Shown here piece by piece: positions 16,922 to 26,324 of a stretch of 64,000 bases of DNA (its first letter is position 1; each line of letters starts with the position of its first letter). The stretch covers positions 2,663,001 through 2,727,000 of the forward strand of contig NZ_PNCO02000001.1 in assembly GCF_005886105.2 (NCBI RefSeq), in the 5' to 3' direction. The DNA is from Pseudoalteromonas galatheae (GTDB lineage: Bacteria; Pseudomonadota; Gammaproteobacteria; Enterobacterales; Alteromonadaceae). The notes beneath the pieces were generated by a model. It did not search any database. It saw only the letters and a program-made list of their open reading frames with translations, and was not told where the DNA came from. The translations under genes were made by a program, and so were the position numbers.

Positions 16922-17335
16922 AATTTAATCCTTAAAAAAATTGGCGCATTCTAAAATAATTAAAAAGACATAGTAAAACTATTGTTTTGTAAAAATAAAA
17001 TTTAAATTAACACCATTACCAATCAAAAAGTTCACTTTATTAACTTTAACTTTTATTAAATTTTAAGATTAAATTAATTATTTACAAATTCAATAAAACT
17101 AGATTCTTTATAATTTAAAAAGGTAAAAAGCTATATTTTTAAATATCCCCTACTTACCATAGAAGAGCATCTTCCCCAGACTCGCAACGTTTTTTCATTT
17201 TAATAGACCGAATGCAAGCAACTCAAAGAAAAAGGTCATCAAAAATTCATACCTTTATCGGATCAGCGCAAATAAATATCAAGAAAGGCGCTTGCATTAA
17301 TCAGTGGTATATACCCTCATAGCTATTTGTCACGT
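16922..17335. other. A/T-rich intergenic region
   Basis: 414 bp, strongly A/T-rich (many runs such as AAATTTAAATTAA), upstream of the minus-strand lipoprotein gene and downstream of the YbaK-like gene. I find no gene or clear hairpin. It probably holds the promoter of the lipoprotein gene; the composition would suit H-NS-type silencing, but this is only inferred. Confidence 0.4.
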
Positions 17336-17818
17336 TTATTTTGCTAAATCTATCCATTGACCCTTAGTAAGTTCACTTAACTTCTGCGGATTTAGTTTAA
17401 ATACGGAATTGGGGGTTCCCGCCGCGGCCCAAATCTCCGCATACCGATTTAAGTCTTCGTCTAATATTGTATGAACTGATGAATGATGAGCGACTGGTGG
17501 TACACCGCCTATTACATAACCAACTTTTTCACGTACAAAATCCGCATCAGCTTTGGTAAGTGTAATACCTGTCGCTTTTTTAACTTTGTCAGCGCATACC
17601 ATGTTAGAACCAGAAGCGACAACGAGTACTGCTTCACCGGTTTCTCCATGTTTGAATATTAGTGACTTTGCGATTTGAGCAACTGAACATCCGATAGATG
17701 CTGCGGCATCTGAAGCTGTACGAGTTGAGCTAGGCATTTCCTGAACTACAAAGTCTTGACCATTTTTGGACAAAAACTCCTGCACTTTCATCGATGCAGG
17801 CTTCAATTCCTTTAACAT
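17336..17818 (-). CDS. YbaK/EbsC (ProX-like) aminoacyl-tRNA deacylase family protein
   Basis: 160 residues, the usual size of free-standing YbaK/ProX editing domains, which hydrolyse misacylated tRNA in trans. Family features: VVQEMPSSTRTASDAAASIGCSVAQIAKSLIF near the N-terminus (written here as overlapping pieces of the signature: TRTASDAA and QIAKSLIFK), VLVVASGSN, the KVKKATG lysines, GYVIGGVPPVAH (the GxxPxG-like loop), and IWAAAGTPNSVFKL. The conserved Lys in AKSLIFK is present. Substrate pairing (Cys-tRNA-Pro or Ala-tRNA-Pro) cannot be decided. Single gene on the minus strand. Confidence 0.85.
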   Translation of the reverse strand: MLKELKPASMKVQEFLSKNGQDFVVQEMPSSTRTASDAAASIGCSVAQIAKSLIFKHGETGEAVLVVASGSNMVCADKVKKATGITLTKADADFVREKVGYVIGGVPPVAHHSSVHTILDEDLNRYAEIWAAAGTPNSVFKLNPQKLSELTKGQWIDLAK

Positions 17819-18010
17819 GTATTCGTAACCTCATTAATTAAACCTTAAATATAACACTGTCTAAAAATCACACTGGATTGTAGCAAAGTAAATTGATAGG
17901 TAGATGCAAGATAACTTTTCATCTTAATTATTTTATTTAGATTCCGGCACCTTTTATGAATGGAATACTGCTAGGGCTGCCTTAATAAACTCCCCGTCCT
18001 TCCTTACCTA

Positions 18011-19150
18011 TCACAAGGTATCAAACTTGTGAGCTGCGTTCGATAGGGACTTCACTCCTTGTGTTATTTCGTCTTCGAGGTTGTTGGACAACCGTGCACT
18101 TAGTGCCGAAGGTTTTGCAAAATAATAGCCTTGTAAAAAATCAGCCCCTATTTCCCGAAGGACTTTGGCTTCATGTTGGCTTTCGACCCCTTCAGCAATG
18201 ACTTCGATACCGTTTTCATGAGCAAGCTGAATTAGGTGAGACACAATGCTCCTTTTGTGTTGATTGATATCAATGTGCCTGACAAGATCCATATCTATCT
18301 TAATATAATCTGGCCTTAGCTGTGCCAACATATTTAAACTCGACCACCCAGAACCAATATCATCCAGTGCAACACCAAAACCACAACTGCGATAGAATGC
18401 TAGGATCCCTCTTAAATGATTTACATCCCGAGCTTGGTGCGTCTCTGTTACCTCAAATACAATGTCTTGAGGTTGAAATCCCAGCTCACTAATTGCTGAG
18501 GCTGTCGAACGTAAGCAATATGACGGGTCATAAATGCTTGAGGGGTTGAAATTTATAAATATTTTCGAGTTCAAATTCGCTTTAGCGGCATGCTCTACAG
18601 CAGACTTTCGTGCAATCAAATCAACAGAAAAGAGCAATCCGCTCTGCTCGGCTAAATTAAAAACGAGGTTTGGCGGAACCATGTTGTTTTCATCATCGAA
18701 CAATCTAAATAGCGCTTCATTAGCAAACACATCTAGGTTTCCCGGTTCTGAATATGCTCTCACTATGGGTTGAAACCAGCTTTGATATGTCTCATTTTCT
18801 ATCGCAGTTTTTATCCACCGCGCTTGATAACGGCGAACGAAAGTTTCAACACTGGCGACTCGACTAATTGCATTGATATCTGGATGACCTTCTTGTGCCA
18901 TGGTTGTCATTTTAGATTGGCCAAATTCTGGACCAGCTAAACAGCCACCAATGTTGTGTAAAAACGTAGAAAGTCCATTTTTATTCACTTGAACCATAAT
19001 GCATCTATTTGCAACCAACTCGGGATTTAGTGCCATCTCGGTGCACATTTTCAGCAAGTTTTGTTCTGCATTACCTGTCGGTAGGAAAAACCAAAAGTAA
19101 GTTGTCTCAAAAAAGTATGACTCAATTGCTTCACAATCTGCGCACCACAT
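18011..19150 (-). CDS. EAL-domain cyclic-di-GMP phosphodiesterase with unrecognised N-terminal sensor
   Basis: 379 residues, ATG at 19150 with GGAGGGTG upstream. Residues ~130-365 are an EAL domain, which hydrolyses c-di-GMP to pGpG. Catalytic motifs look intact: NEALFRLF (EAL), FINFNPSSIY (Asn), VFEVTE (Glu), ALDDIGSGWSS (Asp pair), DYIKID (Lys), AEGVES (Glu), and LQGYYFAKP (Gln). The first ~125 residues start with a CADCE pair of cysteines and form a small soluble domain I do not recognise. There is no GGDEF and no membrane span. Divergently transcribed from the interrupted ABC1 kinase gene. Confidence 0.9.
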   Translation of the reverse strand: MWCADCEAIESYFFETTYFWFFLPTGNAEQNLLKMCTEMALNPELVANRCIMVQVNKNGLSTFLHNIGGCLAGPEFGQSKMTTMAQEGHPDINAISRVASVETFVRRYQARWIKTAIENETYQSWFQPIVRAYSEPGNLDVFANEALFRLFDDENNMVPPNLVFNLAEQSGLLFSVDLIARKSAVEHAAKANLNSKIFINFNPSSIYDPSYCLRSTASAISELGFQPQDIVFEVTETHQARDVNHLRGILAFYRSCGFGVALDDIGSGWSSLNMLAQLRPDYIKIDMDLVRHIDINQHKRSIVSHLIQLAHENGIEVIAEGVESQHEAKVLREIGADFLQGYYFAKPSALSARLSNNLEDEITQGVKSLSNAAHKFDTL

Positions 19151-19283
19151 ATCACCCTCCGTACTTAATGTATTTTGCTTTTTACGAAATGCCCCAACAG
19201 TTCGCTCACAAAGAGTGAACTTAATTATAGAAGATGTCGTATTGTTCGCATGTTAAATAAAATGTATCGCCAAGGGTTTCGGT

Positions 19284-20169
19284 TTGAAAAACAGTTCACG
19301 AAAAGTCCCATCATCAAGGTTGAGCCGCCTTGCTCATTTGGGTGGATTGGCAGGTCAAGTTGCATCAAATATGTTATTTGAAGGCGCAAAGCAGGCGCTT
19401 CAAGGGCAACCTGTAAAACGAAACGACCTATTGCTACAGAGCAAAAATATTGATGCAGTTGCGAAGAAGCTGAGTCACTTGCGCGGTGCCGCAATGAAGT
19501 TAGGACAGTTACTTTCAATGGATGCTGGAGATCTGCTACCGCCGGAGCTTGCCATGCTGCTTACTCACCTGCGCGCAGACGCCATGCCAATGCCACATAA
19601 GCAACTTGTTAGTGTGCTAGAACATGAGTTAGGGCATAACTGGCTCGATAAGTTTAGTCATATTGAACTAAAAAGCTTTGCACAGGCGTCGATTGGGCAA
19701 GTGCACAAAGCCATCACCGAGAATGGGCAACCTCTTGCAATCAAAATACAATATCCAGGAGTGGCTCAGAGTATTCATAGCGATGTAGACAATGTCGCGA
19801 GCCTAATCAAAATGACAGGGCTGCTTCCTAAAGGGATTAATATTGCCCCTTTAATCGAGGAAGCAAAATCGCAGCTTCTCGCGGAGACCAATTACCAATT
19901 AGAAGCAAACTATCTACAGCAGTTCGCCAGCGGACTTTCTAAAGACACGCGCTTTAAAGTCCCCGCTGTGCATCAAACGCTAAGCAGCCAGCACATACTG
20001 AGTATGGAGTATGTCTGTGGCGAGCCGCTTGCAGAGGCCGTTGCTTTACCACAATCTGTTCGCAATGACATCATGACCGCATTAATTGAGCTTTTCTTTA
20101 TCGAAATGTTTGAGCTTAAATTGATACAAACAGATCCTAACTTTGGTAACTATTTATATAACAAAGACA
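19284..20169 (+). pseudogene. ABC1/UbiB-like (ADCK) atypical kinase, N-terminal part, interrupted by an insertion sequence
   Basis: Begins at a TTG (19284) after AAGGGTTTCGG. Family motifs: KLSHLRGAAMKLGQLLSM (KxGQ), FAQASIGQVHKA (Ala-rich loop), LAIKIQYPGV (ATP-binding Lys), QTDPNFGNY (catalytic Asp/Asn loop). The IS cuts the gene just after NKD, before the metal-binding DFG, so the truncated product (which would run into the IS to a stop at 20196-20198) cannot be a working kinase. ABC1 proteins support ubiquinone or lipid-quinone metabolism. Rejoining to the downstream piece reads NKD-THQIVLLDFGATR in frame, so the gene was intact before insertion. Confidence 0.9.
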
Positions 20170-20206
20170 TATATGGACGCTCTGCTGCTGTCAAGTAATA
20201 CTCATC

Positions 20207-20234
20207 CAACAAGGTTGTTTTAACAGCCTTGTTG
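20207..20234. terminator. Hairpin near the left end of the IS
   Basis: CAACAAGG...CCTTGTTG is an 8-bp inverted repeat around GTTTTAACAGC-like loop bases, followed on the plus strand by CTTCTTTTATTT. It could stop incoming host transcription or form part of the element's structured RNA region. Confidence 0.5.
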
Positions 20235-20299
20235 CTTCTTTTATTTATCTCTCATTTACTATTTGTATGTATTGATAAACAGTCACTTTGAGTCACCCT

Positions 20300-20560
20300 A
20301 AATAAGGTGCTGCTCTGACATATATTCGGGCTTAACTGACTTTCAGCGCCCCTAATGAGTTTCGAACCTAGCCACCCAAAAAGTAGAATACACCCACGCG
20401 GCATTGAATGCCTTGCCTATAACGGGTTTAACTAGGTAGGTTTGACCTTTTGTTCATCGTTATGTTTACAGCAATGAGAATATGGCTATCAAGGGCTCAT
20501 AAACACCCACTCGGGCTCGAGGCCCTTGTCACGACCGGGCTCCTTAATAGCCATAATTTG
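20300..20560 (-). ncRNA. Candidate guide RNA (seekRNA/bridge RNA) of the IS1111-group element
   Basis: IS1111-group elements encode a structured guide RNA downstream of the transposase gene. This stretch is that downstream non-coding end. It contains a long interrupted stem (TATGGCTAT at 20481-20489 with ATAGCCATA at 20547-20555, and AAGGGC with GCCCTT inside). It carries GACATATAT (20317-20325), identical to the left IS/host junction 20166-20174, and ACACCCAC twice (20390-20397, 20503-20510), identical to the reconstructed target across the insertion point. CTCAT, the right-end flank, lies just before the second copy. The exact RNA ends cannot be read by eye. Confidence 0.55.
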
Positions 20561-20562
20561 AG

Positions 20563-21594
20563 TCATGATTGCGCCTCACTTTGTGTATATTGGGCTTTAT
20601 AAGGTTCATTTCTTTGTAGCAATATCCACATTAAGCGAGCCAATCGGTGGGCCGTGGCCACCACCGCTTTATTTTTACCGCGACGTTCTACCAATGCGTT
20701 GATCCATTTGTTTAAATCATCCTGCTTTTTGTGCGCATGATTGACCACTGTACGGGCACCATGAATGAGTTGTTTTCTTAGATAACGATCACCTCGTTTG
20801 GTGATCCCTCCCATCTTCTTGGTTTCACCCGAAGCATATTGACGTGGTGTGATCCCAAGCCACACAGCCAACTCCTTTTTATTAGAAAATGCTTGCCCTT
20901 TATCTATTGTGGCACTCAATGCCGATGCGTTGATAATCCCAATTCCGGGGATGGATTGGATAATTTGAGCAGCTTGGCTCTGTTCATTAAACTGCTTAAA
21001 TTGTGCCTCTACATTTTTAATATTGGCGTCTAACTTTTGCATTTCTTCATAAACGTCTCTGAGGAGTAGATTTAAAGCTCCATGTAAATTACGGTTGAGC
21101 AGATCAGCAATGGTTGCACGAAAAGACTTTAAGCTCTTCTTGATGACGATGCCAAATTCAAGTAACAAACCACATGTTTGGTTGATGCAGGCAGTTCGAT
21201 TATGTATGAGCCGTTCCCGATAACGATGTAGTGCTAGGATTGCTTGTTGATGCTCTGTTTTTACAGGAACAAAGCGAATGTTAGGTCGAAGGCTCGCTTC
21301 ATAAATCGCCATACAATCATTTTTATCGTTTTTATTGCCACGGACAAAAGGGGTAACATGTTGCGCAGGGATAAGCTGAACTTGGTGCCCAGCTTGTAAG
21401 CAGCAGCGCCCCCAATAATGAGACGTTGAGCATGATTCCATAACAACATTACAAGCAGGTAATTGGGTCAATGTTTGCAAGAGCTTTGCTCTATCTAACC
21501 TTCTGGAAAAACATTTATTACCTTGCTTATCAAACGATAAAAGTTGGAATACATTTTTTGCTAGATCAATTGAAAGCGTGCTAACGTTATTCAT
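20563..21594 (-). CDS. IS110-family (IS1111 group) transposase
   Basis: 343 residues from ATG 21594, which has AGGAGAG upstream; a longer frame to 21624 is less likely. The N-terminal RuvC-like DEDD domain shows LSIDLAKNVFQLL (Asp), NVVMESCSTSHYWGR (Glu) and GNKNDKNDCMAIYEA (Asp pair). The C-terminal Tnp20 domain has SIPGIGIINASAL, WLGITPRQYASGETKKMGGI with the catalytic Ser, and RGDRYLRKQLIHGA. These enzymes recombine donor and target DNA under guide-RNA control. The frame is intact, so the element may still be active. Confidence 0.95.
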   Translation of the reverse strand: MNNVSTLSIDLAKNVFQLLSFDKQGNKCFSRRLDRAKLLQTLTQLPACNVVMESCSTSHYWGRCCLQAGHQVQLIPAQHVTPFVRGNKNDKNDCMAIYEASLRPNIRFVPVKTEHQQAILALHRYRERLIHNRTACINQTCGLLLEFGIVIKKSLKSFRATIADLLNRNLHGALNLLLRDVYEEMQKLDANIKNVEAQFKQFNEQSQAAQIIQSIPGIGIINASALSATIDKGQAFSNKKELAVWLGITPRQYASGETKKMGGITKRGDRYLRKQLIHGARTVVNHAHKKQDDLNKWINALVERRGKNKAVVATAHRLARLMWILLQRNEPYKAQYTQSEAQS

Positions 21595-21672
21595 GATGGA
21601 CTCTCCTAATAACTGTGTTTGCAACTATCAGTTTGGCGCATTGACGCCGATTTGGGAGCGTCCATCTCATCA

Positions 21673-22094
21673 CCCACCAAATCGTGTTATTAGATTTTGG
21701 CGCAACACGTATTGTTAGCGACGCTGTTAGTGTTGGGTATAAGAACCTGTTACAGGCAGCGACAGAGCAAAACCGTGAAGCTGTTAAACAGGCCGCATGT
21801 GACATTGGATATTTTGATACTGATATTGCACCCGAGTACTGTAACGCAGTTATTGAGCTGTTTTTACTTGCAACAACTCCACTTCGGTGTGACGGCCCAT
21901 TTGATTTTGCTAACAGCCAGCTAAGCAAAGAGATAAGTGAAAAAGGACTGGCTTTAAATAGCCACTCCAACGAGTGGCACACACCACCTGTAGACGCATT
22001 ATTTATACATCGAAAGCTGGCGGGGTTATATTTAATCGCGGCAAAATTGCAAGCTAAAGTAGACTTAAGCCCACTGCAAAAATACCTCACCTAA
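21673..22094 (+). pseudogene. ABC1/UbiB-like kinase, C-terminal part (downstream of the IS)
   Basis: Continues the interrupted kinase: HQIVLLDFGATR carries the DFG metal-binding motif, followed by the helical C-lobe (AATEQNREAVKQAACDIGYF, FIHRKLAGLYLIAAKL) to a stop at 22092-22094. A GTG at 21684 opens the frame after the IS, but a kinase C-lobe alone would not be functional. Confidence 0.88.
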
Positions 22095-22340
22095 GCTGTG
22101 GGTAACCAAAACAGCTGCTAGCGTCGAAGCTGACTTTATTGGCATTGTATGATGTCTATCACGCTTTCTTTTCTACCAAGTAATGACAAGGCATCACTCC
22201 ACTATGGACTGCAAGTCCTAAAATCAAAAAACATAGCCAAAAACCTTATTAGAACGAACACAGCCAATCATACAAAATTGTATTCTGAACACTTTGGAAA
22301 CTGCGTTATGCTATAGCTAAACAACCAAACAAACCACACA

Positions 22341-23015
22341 ATGAAGATATTGCTCGTAGAAGATGACCACGAGACTGCAGAGTTTATTTGTAATGGCTTA
22401 AAGCAAGCTGGAGAATCAGTGGACCATACTCAGTGTCCAAAAGATGCAATAATAAAAGCCTCTACCACCTCATTCGATGCCATTATTTTTGATAGGCTAC
22501 TGCCGTCGATGGATGGCCTAGACGCAGTAAAAATCCTTCGAGCGAGCAACATCTTAACTCCTATCATTATGCTAACGGCATTGAGTGACACCGCAGCACG
22601 GGTTGAAGGCTTGGAAGCTGGTGCAGACGACTACTTAGTTAAGCCCTTTGCGTTTGTCGAGTTACATGCAAGGCTAAAAGCACTGTATCGTCGCAAACCA
22701 GCTGCGCAAACCGTGAATGAATTACAAGTTGGCTGTGTAAAACTACTCAGAACGTCAAGGCAAGTATTTAGAGGTGAAAGCGAGATTGAGCTGATGCCAA
22801 AAGAGTATCAGATTTTGGAATTTTTAATGCTTCATCCTAATCAACTGGTTACCAAAACGATGCTGCTAGAACACGTGTGGGGGTTTAGTTTTGATCCAAA
22901 AACCAGTTTAGTTCAAACACATGTCAGCCGCTTACGTAACAAGTTAGACAAGCCTTTTAACAGTGAAGTTATCAAAACCATTCGTGGCAGTGGCTACTTA
23001 CTTTCTGAACAATAA
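22341..23015 (+). CDS. OmpR/PhoB-family response regulator
   Basis: 224 residues. The receiver domain has the acidic pair VEDDHE, phospho-acceptor Asp51 (AIIFDRLLPSMDG), the Thr in ITMLTAL-like LTAL, and Lys in DYLVKPF. The DNA-binding winged helix is about residues 130-222 (ELMPKEYQILEFLMLHPNQL, QTHVSRLRNKLDK, TIRGSGYLL). One codon space separates its stop from the histidine kinase start, so they form an operon. The target genes are unknown; the DUF1800/DUF1501 genes immediately downstream are possible candidates. Confidence 0.93.
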   Translation: MKILLVEDDHETAEFICNGLKQAGESVDHTQCPKDAIIKASTTSFDAIIFDRLLPSMDGLDAVKILRASNILTPIIMLTALSDTAARVEGLEAGADDYLVKPFAFVELHARLKALYRRKPAAQTVNELQVGCVKLLRTSRQVFRGESEIELMPKEYQILEFLMLHPNQLVTKTMLLEHVWGFSFDPKTSLVQTHVSRLRNKLDKPFNSEVIKTIRGSGYLLSEQ

Positions 23016-23016
23016 T

Positions 23017-24393
23017 ATGAAAACGAATACTCAAAAATACCATTTTGTGCTGGCGCTTAAATTTTCTTTTTTATGTTGGGTACTCACATGTGGTCTAGCA
23101 CTTTTGGTATCGCACTTTGTGTCTCAAAGTGAACAGTCCAGACAACAAACCGAAATGCTTGAACTTATTGAGGAAGCCGTCGAGCTTTACCATAGTGATG
23201 GGTTGGAGTCTTTGGTAGAAGTATTTGAGTTAGCAGAAAATGAAACTTGGACCAAAGAAGAAGCGCAGGAGCATTGGCAAGAGGAAGGCTGGCTTATGGC
23301 GTTATACCAAAAAGACGTGATAATCGCTGGTGGCGATTTGGGTTTTGAGCGAGCAAATACCTCGAAGTCGCAGCCACAAACTGAAATAGACGAAGAAACA
23401 CAACTCATTTTTTATCAGGCACAGCAAATCAACGATGGTCTTTATTTACATCTATGGCAGCGCCTTGACCACGATGTTGTTATTGCCCAGAACGCCAGAA
23501 CCCAGTTTATTGTGTGGCTAGCGATATTTTGCTGGCTGCCGCCTTTGCTCATCTTTGTCTATTTTAGACAAATGCAAGGCAATACCATTACCAAGCTGAG
23601 CCAACAACTCTCTTTAGTGGCTAAAGCGCCTGAGCTGCATCGCACCGTCGCAAAAAGCGATGACCCACAGCTGCTACAATTATGCAGTGTGATCAACACG
23701 ATGCTCGACGAAATTACCAAGCTCCATCACAATATTAAAACAATGTCTGTGGGAGTTGCCCATGACCTTAAAACGCCTCTAACCCGCGTTGCAAACCGAT
23801 TGCAATCGATGGAGCAAGACATAGACGATCCGGTACAATTAGCCGTTCACCTTGAAAAGGCCTGTGAAGAATTAGAAAAAATCATCTCGACTTTTAATAA
23901 TTTAATCCGCTTGAATAGTATTGAATCTGGAAAATATCAACAAGGTTTTAAACAGATTGACTTATCAACACTGCTTTTAGATCTAACTGATAGCTTCACT
24001 CCGGTTTTTGAAGACGCAGAAAAAACCTTATCCGTCTCGATATTGCCAAATATCAGCTGTTATGGAGATGCGGATTTGCTCGCGCAATTGGTCTGTAACC
24101 TGTTAGAAAATGCACTTGAATATACTAATCCAAGGGCGTCTGTATGGATCAGGCTGCAAAGTCACTCATCTGGCGTATTACTACAAATCGGTGATAATGG
24201 CCCTGGCATCGCAACATCAGACCAAGCACATATTTTCGAGCGCTTTTATCGTGCCGATACCAGCCGTTCCTCTTCAGGTAATGGGCTCGGGCTTAGCATT
24301 GTCAAAGCAATCTGTGACATACATGAGGCTCGGATTTATTTGCTGGAGGGTCAACCGGGCGCTGTATTTAATATTGAAGTGCCAACTCATTAA
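23017..24393 (+). CDS. Sensor histidine kinase partner
   Basis: 458 residues from ATG 23017, immediately after the regulator stop; the longer frame start at 22963 overlaps the regulator and is rejected. Two membrane spans (about residues 13-34 and 166-186) enclose an acidic periplasmic sensor domain of ~130 residues. A HAMP-like linker and the HisKA box VAHDLKTPLTR (His249) follow, then HATPase motifs NLLENALEY, GDNGPGI and GNGLGLSIVKAI. The signal is unknown. Confidence 0.93.
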   Translation: MKTNTQKYHFVLALKFSFLCWVLTCGLALLVSHFVSQSEQSRQQTEMLELIEEAVELYHSDGLESLVEVFELAENETWTKEEAQEHWQEEGWLMALYQKDVIIAGGDLGFERANTSKSQPQTEIDEETQLIFYQAQQINDGLYLHLWQRLDHDVVIAQNARTQFIVWLAIFCWLPPLLIFVYFRQMQGNTITKLSQQLSLVAKAPELHRTVAKSDDPQLLQLCSVINTMLDEITKLHHNIKTMSVGVAHDLKTPLTRVANRLQSMEQDIDDPVQLAVHLEKACEELEKIISTFNNLIRLNSIESGKYQQGFKQIDLSTLLLDLTDSFTPVFEDAEKTLSVSILPNISCYGDADLLAQLVCNLLENALEYTNPRASVWIRLQSHSSGVLLQIGDNGPGIATSDQAHIFERFYRADTSRSSSGNGLGLSIVKAICDIHEARIYLLEGQPGAVFNIEVPTH

Positions 24394-24520
24394 TAGATTG
24401 AGCTAAGCTTTGACTTGGTTAGTTTACAATTTTGTATGGTTTCGCACGCAAACTTGTAAAACACTAAAGTCAAAAATCATCCTACACTCATCACTTATCG
24501 TTCACTATTTGAGTTAAGTT

Positions 24521-26313
24521 ATGAGATCAGTCATTAAATACTTTTCAGTTTGGTGTGTGTTAACCCTAACAGCGACTGGCTGTGGCGGTGCGCAAGAAAC
24601 CGAAGTCGCGCAAGCCAATCAGCAGCTCACTGACAACACTGAAATTACCGAGCCATCGCAACCTATTGCAGTGGATAATGTGTTTGCAACACCACAAAGT
24701 ACGGCCTCGTTTTTACACCAAACGACTTTTGGCGCTACACCACAACAGCTCAACACACTTGTCGGCACGTCTGCCTCTAAATGGTTCATAGACCAAATAG
24801 CACTAAAACCAAGCTTGAAAATGAGCTCAGTTGCAAAATATACCCCGAAGATGGCGGTTTTAATACGCTCTTCGTAGAGTCAACAAGTATTGGGTTTTGG
24901 CAAGATGCCATCACTGGCGAAGATCAGCTGCGTCAGCGAGTTGCTTTTGCTTTATCTGAGATTTTGGTGGTTTCTAATGCCGGTGGTGACGAACTCACTG
25001 ACATCCCAGCAGCAGTAGCACGATTTCAAGATATACTTATCGAACACGCCTTTGGCAATTATCGAGAGCTGATTGAGGCGGTGACTTACTCACCCGCGAT
25101 GGGAACTTACTTAACATATTTAGGAAATCAAAAGGGAGACGAGCAAACTGGCAGGATGCCTGATGAGAATTATGCTCGGGAGATCTTACAGCTCTTTACT
25201 TTGGGTCTTGTTGAGTTAAACCCAGACGGTAGCGAGAAACGCGATAGCAATGACCAAGCCATTGAGTTGTATACCAATAAAGATATTACTGGTCTTGCCC
25301 GTGTTTTTACTGGGTTAGTGCTTGATGAGTCAGGCGCCGAACAAGCCGCTCAAGAAGAGTACGCGCTACCTATGGTCGGCGACCCTGAACTACATTCGAC
25401 TAAAGCCAAATCCTTTTTAGGCTACACCATAGCTGCTGGCACCGATGTTAACCAATCAATCACGCTCGCATTAGATCATATCTTTTCGCATCCTAATGTT
25501 GGGCCATTTGTGGTTAAGCAGTTAATCCAACGTTTAGTAACATCAAACCCCTCACCTGGCTATGTCGCTCGGGCAGTAGAAAGCTTTGATTCTGGTAGCT
25601 ACGTATTGCCCGATGGTACCAAAGTGGGCGCTAGCCAACGGGGCGATTTAACCGCAACGATTGCAGCAATTATCTTTGATAAAGAAGCAAGAAACGAGAA
25701 AACAGCGCGCAGTGGCAAGTTAAGAGAGCCAATATTAAGATTTACGCAGTGGGCGCGAGCCTTTGAGGTAAAAAATATTACGCCTGAGTATCAAGAGCCA
25801 CTATGGGATACTCGTTCAGCAAACGCATTAAATCAACACCCCTATCGTTCAAGTAGCGTATTTAATTTTTTTCGCCCAGGTTACAGTGCACCAGGAACGC
25901 TAATATCGCAAAATCAACTAGTTGCACCTGAGTTCCAAATTACCAACGCCTCGTCAATTCCGGGTTATATTAACTTTATGACCTATTATATTTTTGGCTA
26001 TCAACAAGATGTTGATGTAGCTGATTTACAAGCAGATTATGACGCCGAAAATATACCGCTTGATGCTCGTCAAGCTGTTTATAGCTTTCTTGCAGACTAT
26101 GAATACGAACTCACTTTGGCAGATGACCCAAAAGCGCTATTGGCTCATTTAAACCTACTCCTAAGCGCAGATCAGCTCACTGAGCATACCGTGAATAAGA
26201 TCACCCAAATTCTTGAGACACTACCAATGGAGGAACCACAAGATAGCCTTATTCGAGTGCAATGGGCGATTTTACTCGTGATGACCTCAGCAGATTATTT
26301 GATTCAAAAATAG
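24521..26313 (+). pseudogene. DUF1800 family protein, disrupted by a frameshift
   Basis: The gene begins with a possible lipoprotein signal (MRSVIKYFSVWCVLTLTATGC) and continues through FLHQTTFGATPQQLNTL, the typical DUF1800 opening. The frame then fails: homologous sequence resumes in another frame (ELSCKIYPEDGGFNTLF, RQRVAFALSEILVVS, NYAREILQLFTLGLVELN, GLARVFTGL, KPFVVKQLIQRLVTSNPSPGY-like FVVKQLIQRLVT) to the stop at 26313. The break lies around 24800-24840, near the run CACTAAAACC. DUF1800 genes are usually paired with DUF1501, as here; the pair is thought to be exported, function unknown. It may be a true pseudogene or one sequencing error in a short A-run. Confidence 0.8.
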
Positions 26314-26324
26314 GACTAGACAAG

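Larger units (their letters stand above)
20170..21672. mobile_element. IS110-family element, IS1111 group (about 1.5 kb)
   Basis: The element splits an ABC1 kinase gene. Sub-terminal 10-bp inverted repeats ATGGACGCTC (20173-20182) and GAGCGTCCAT (21656-21665) lie 3 bp and 5-7 bp inside the ends. Such short unequal flanks are typical of the IS1111 group. The dinucleotide CA is shared by both junctions (20168-20169 and 21671-21672), so the edge is ambiguous by two bases and there is no other target duplication. The single transposase gene (minus strand) leaves a long non-coding end of about 390 bp on its 3' side and a short one on its 5' side. Confidence 0.9.
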
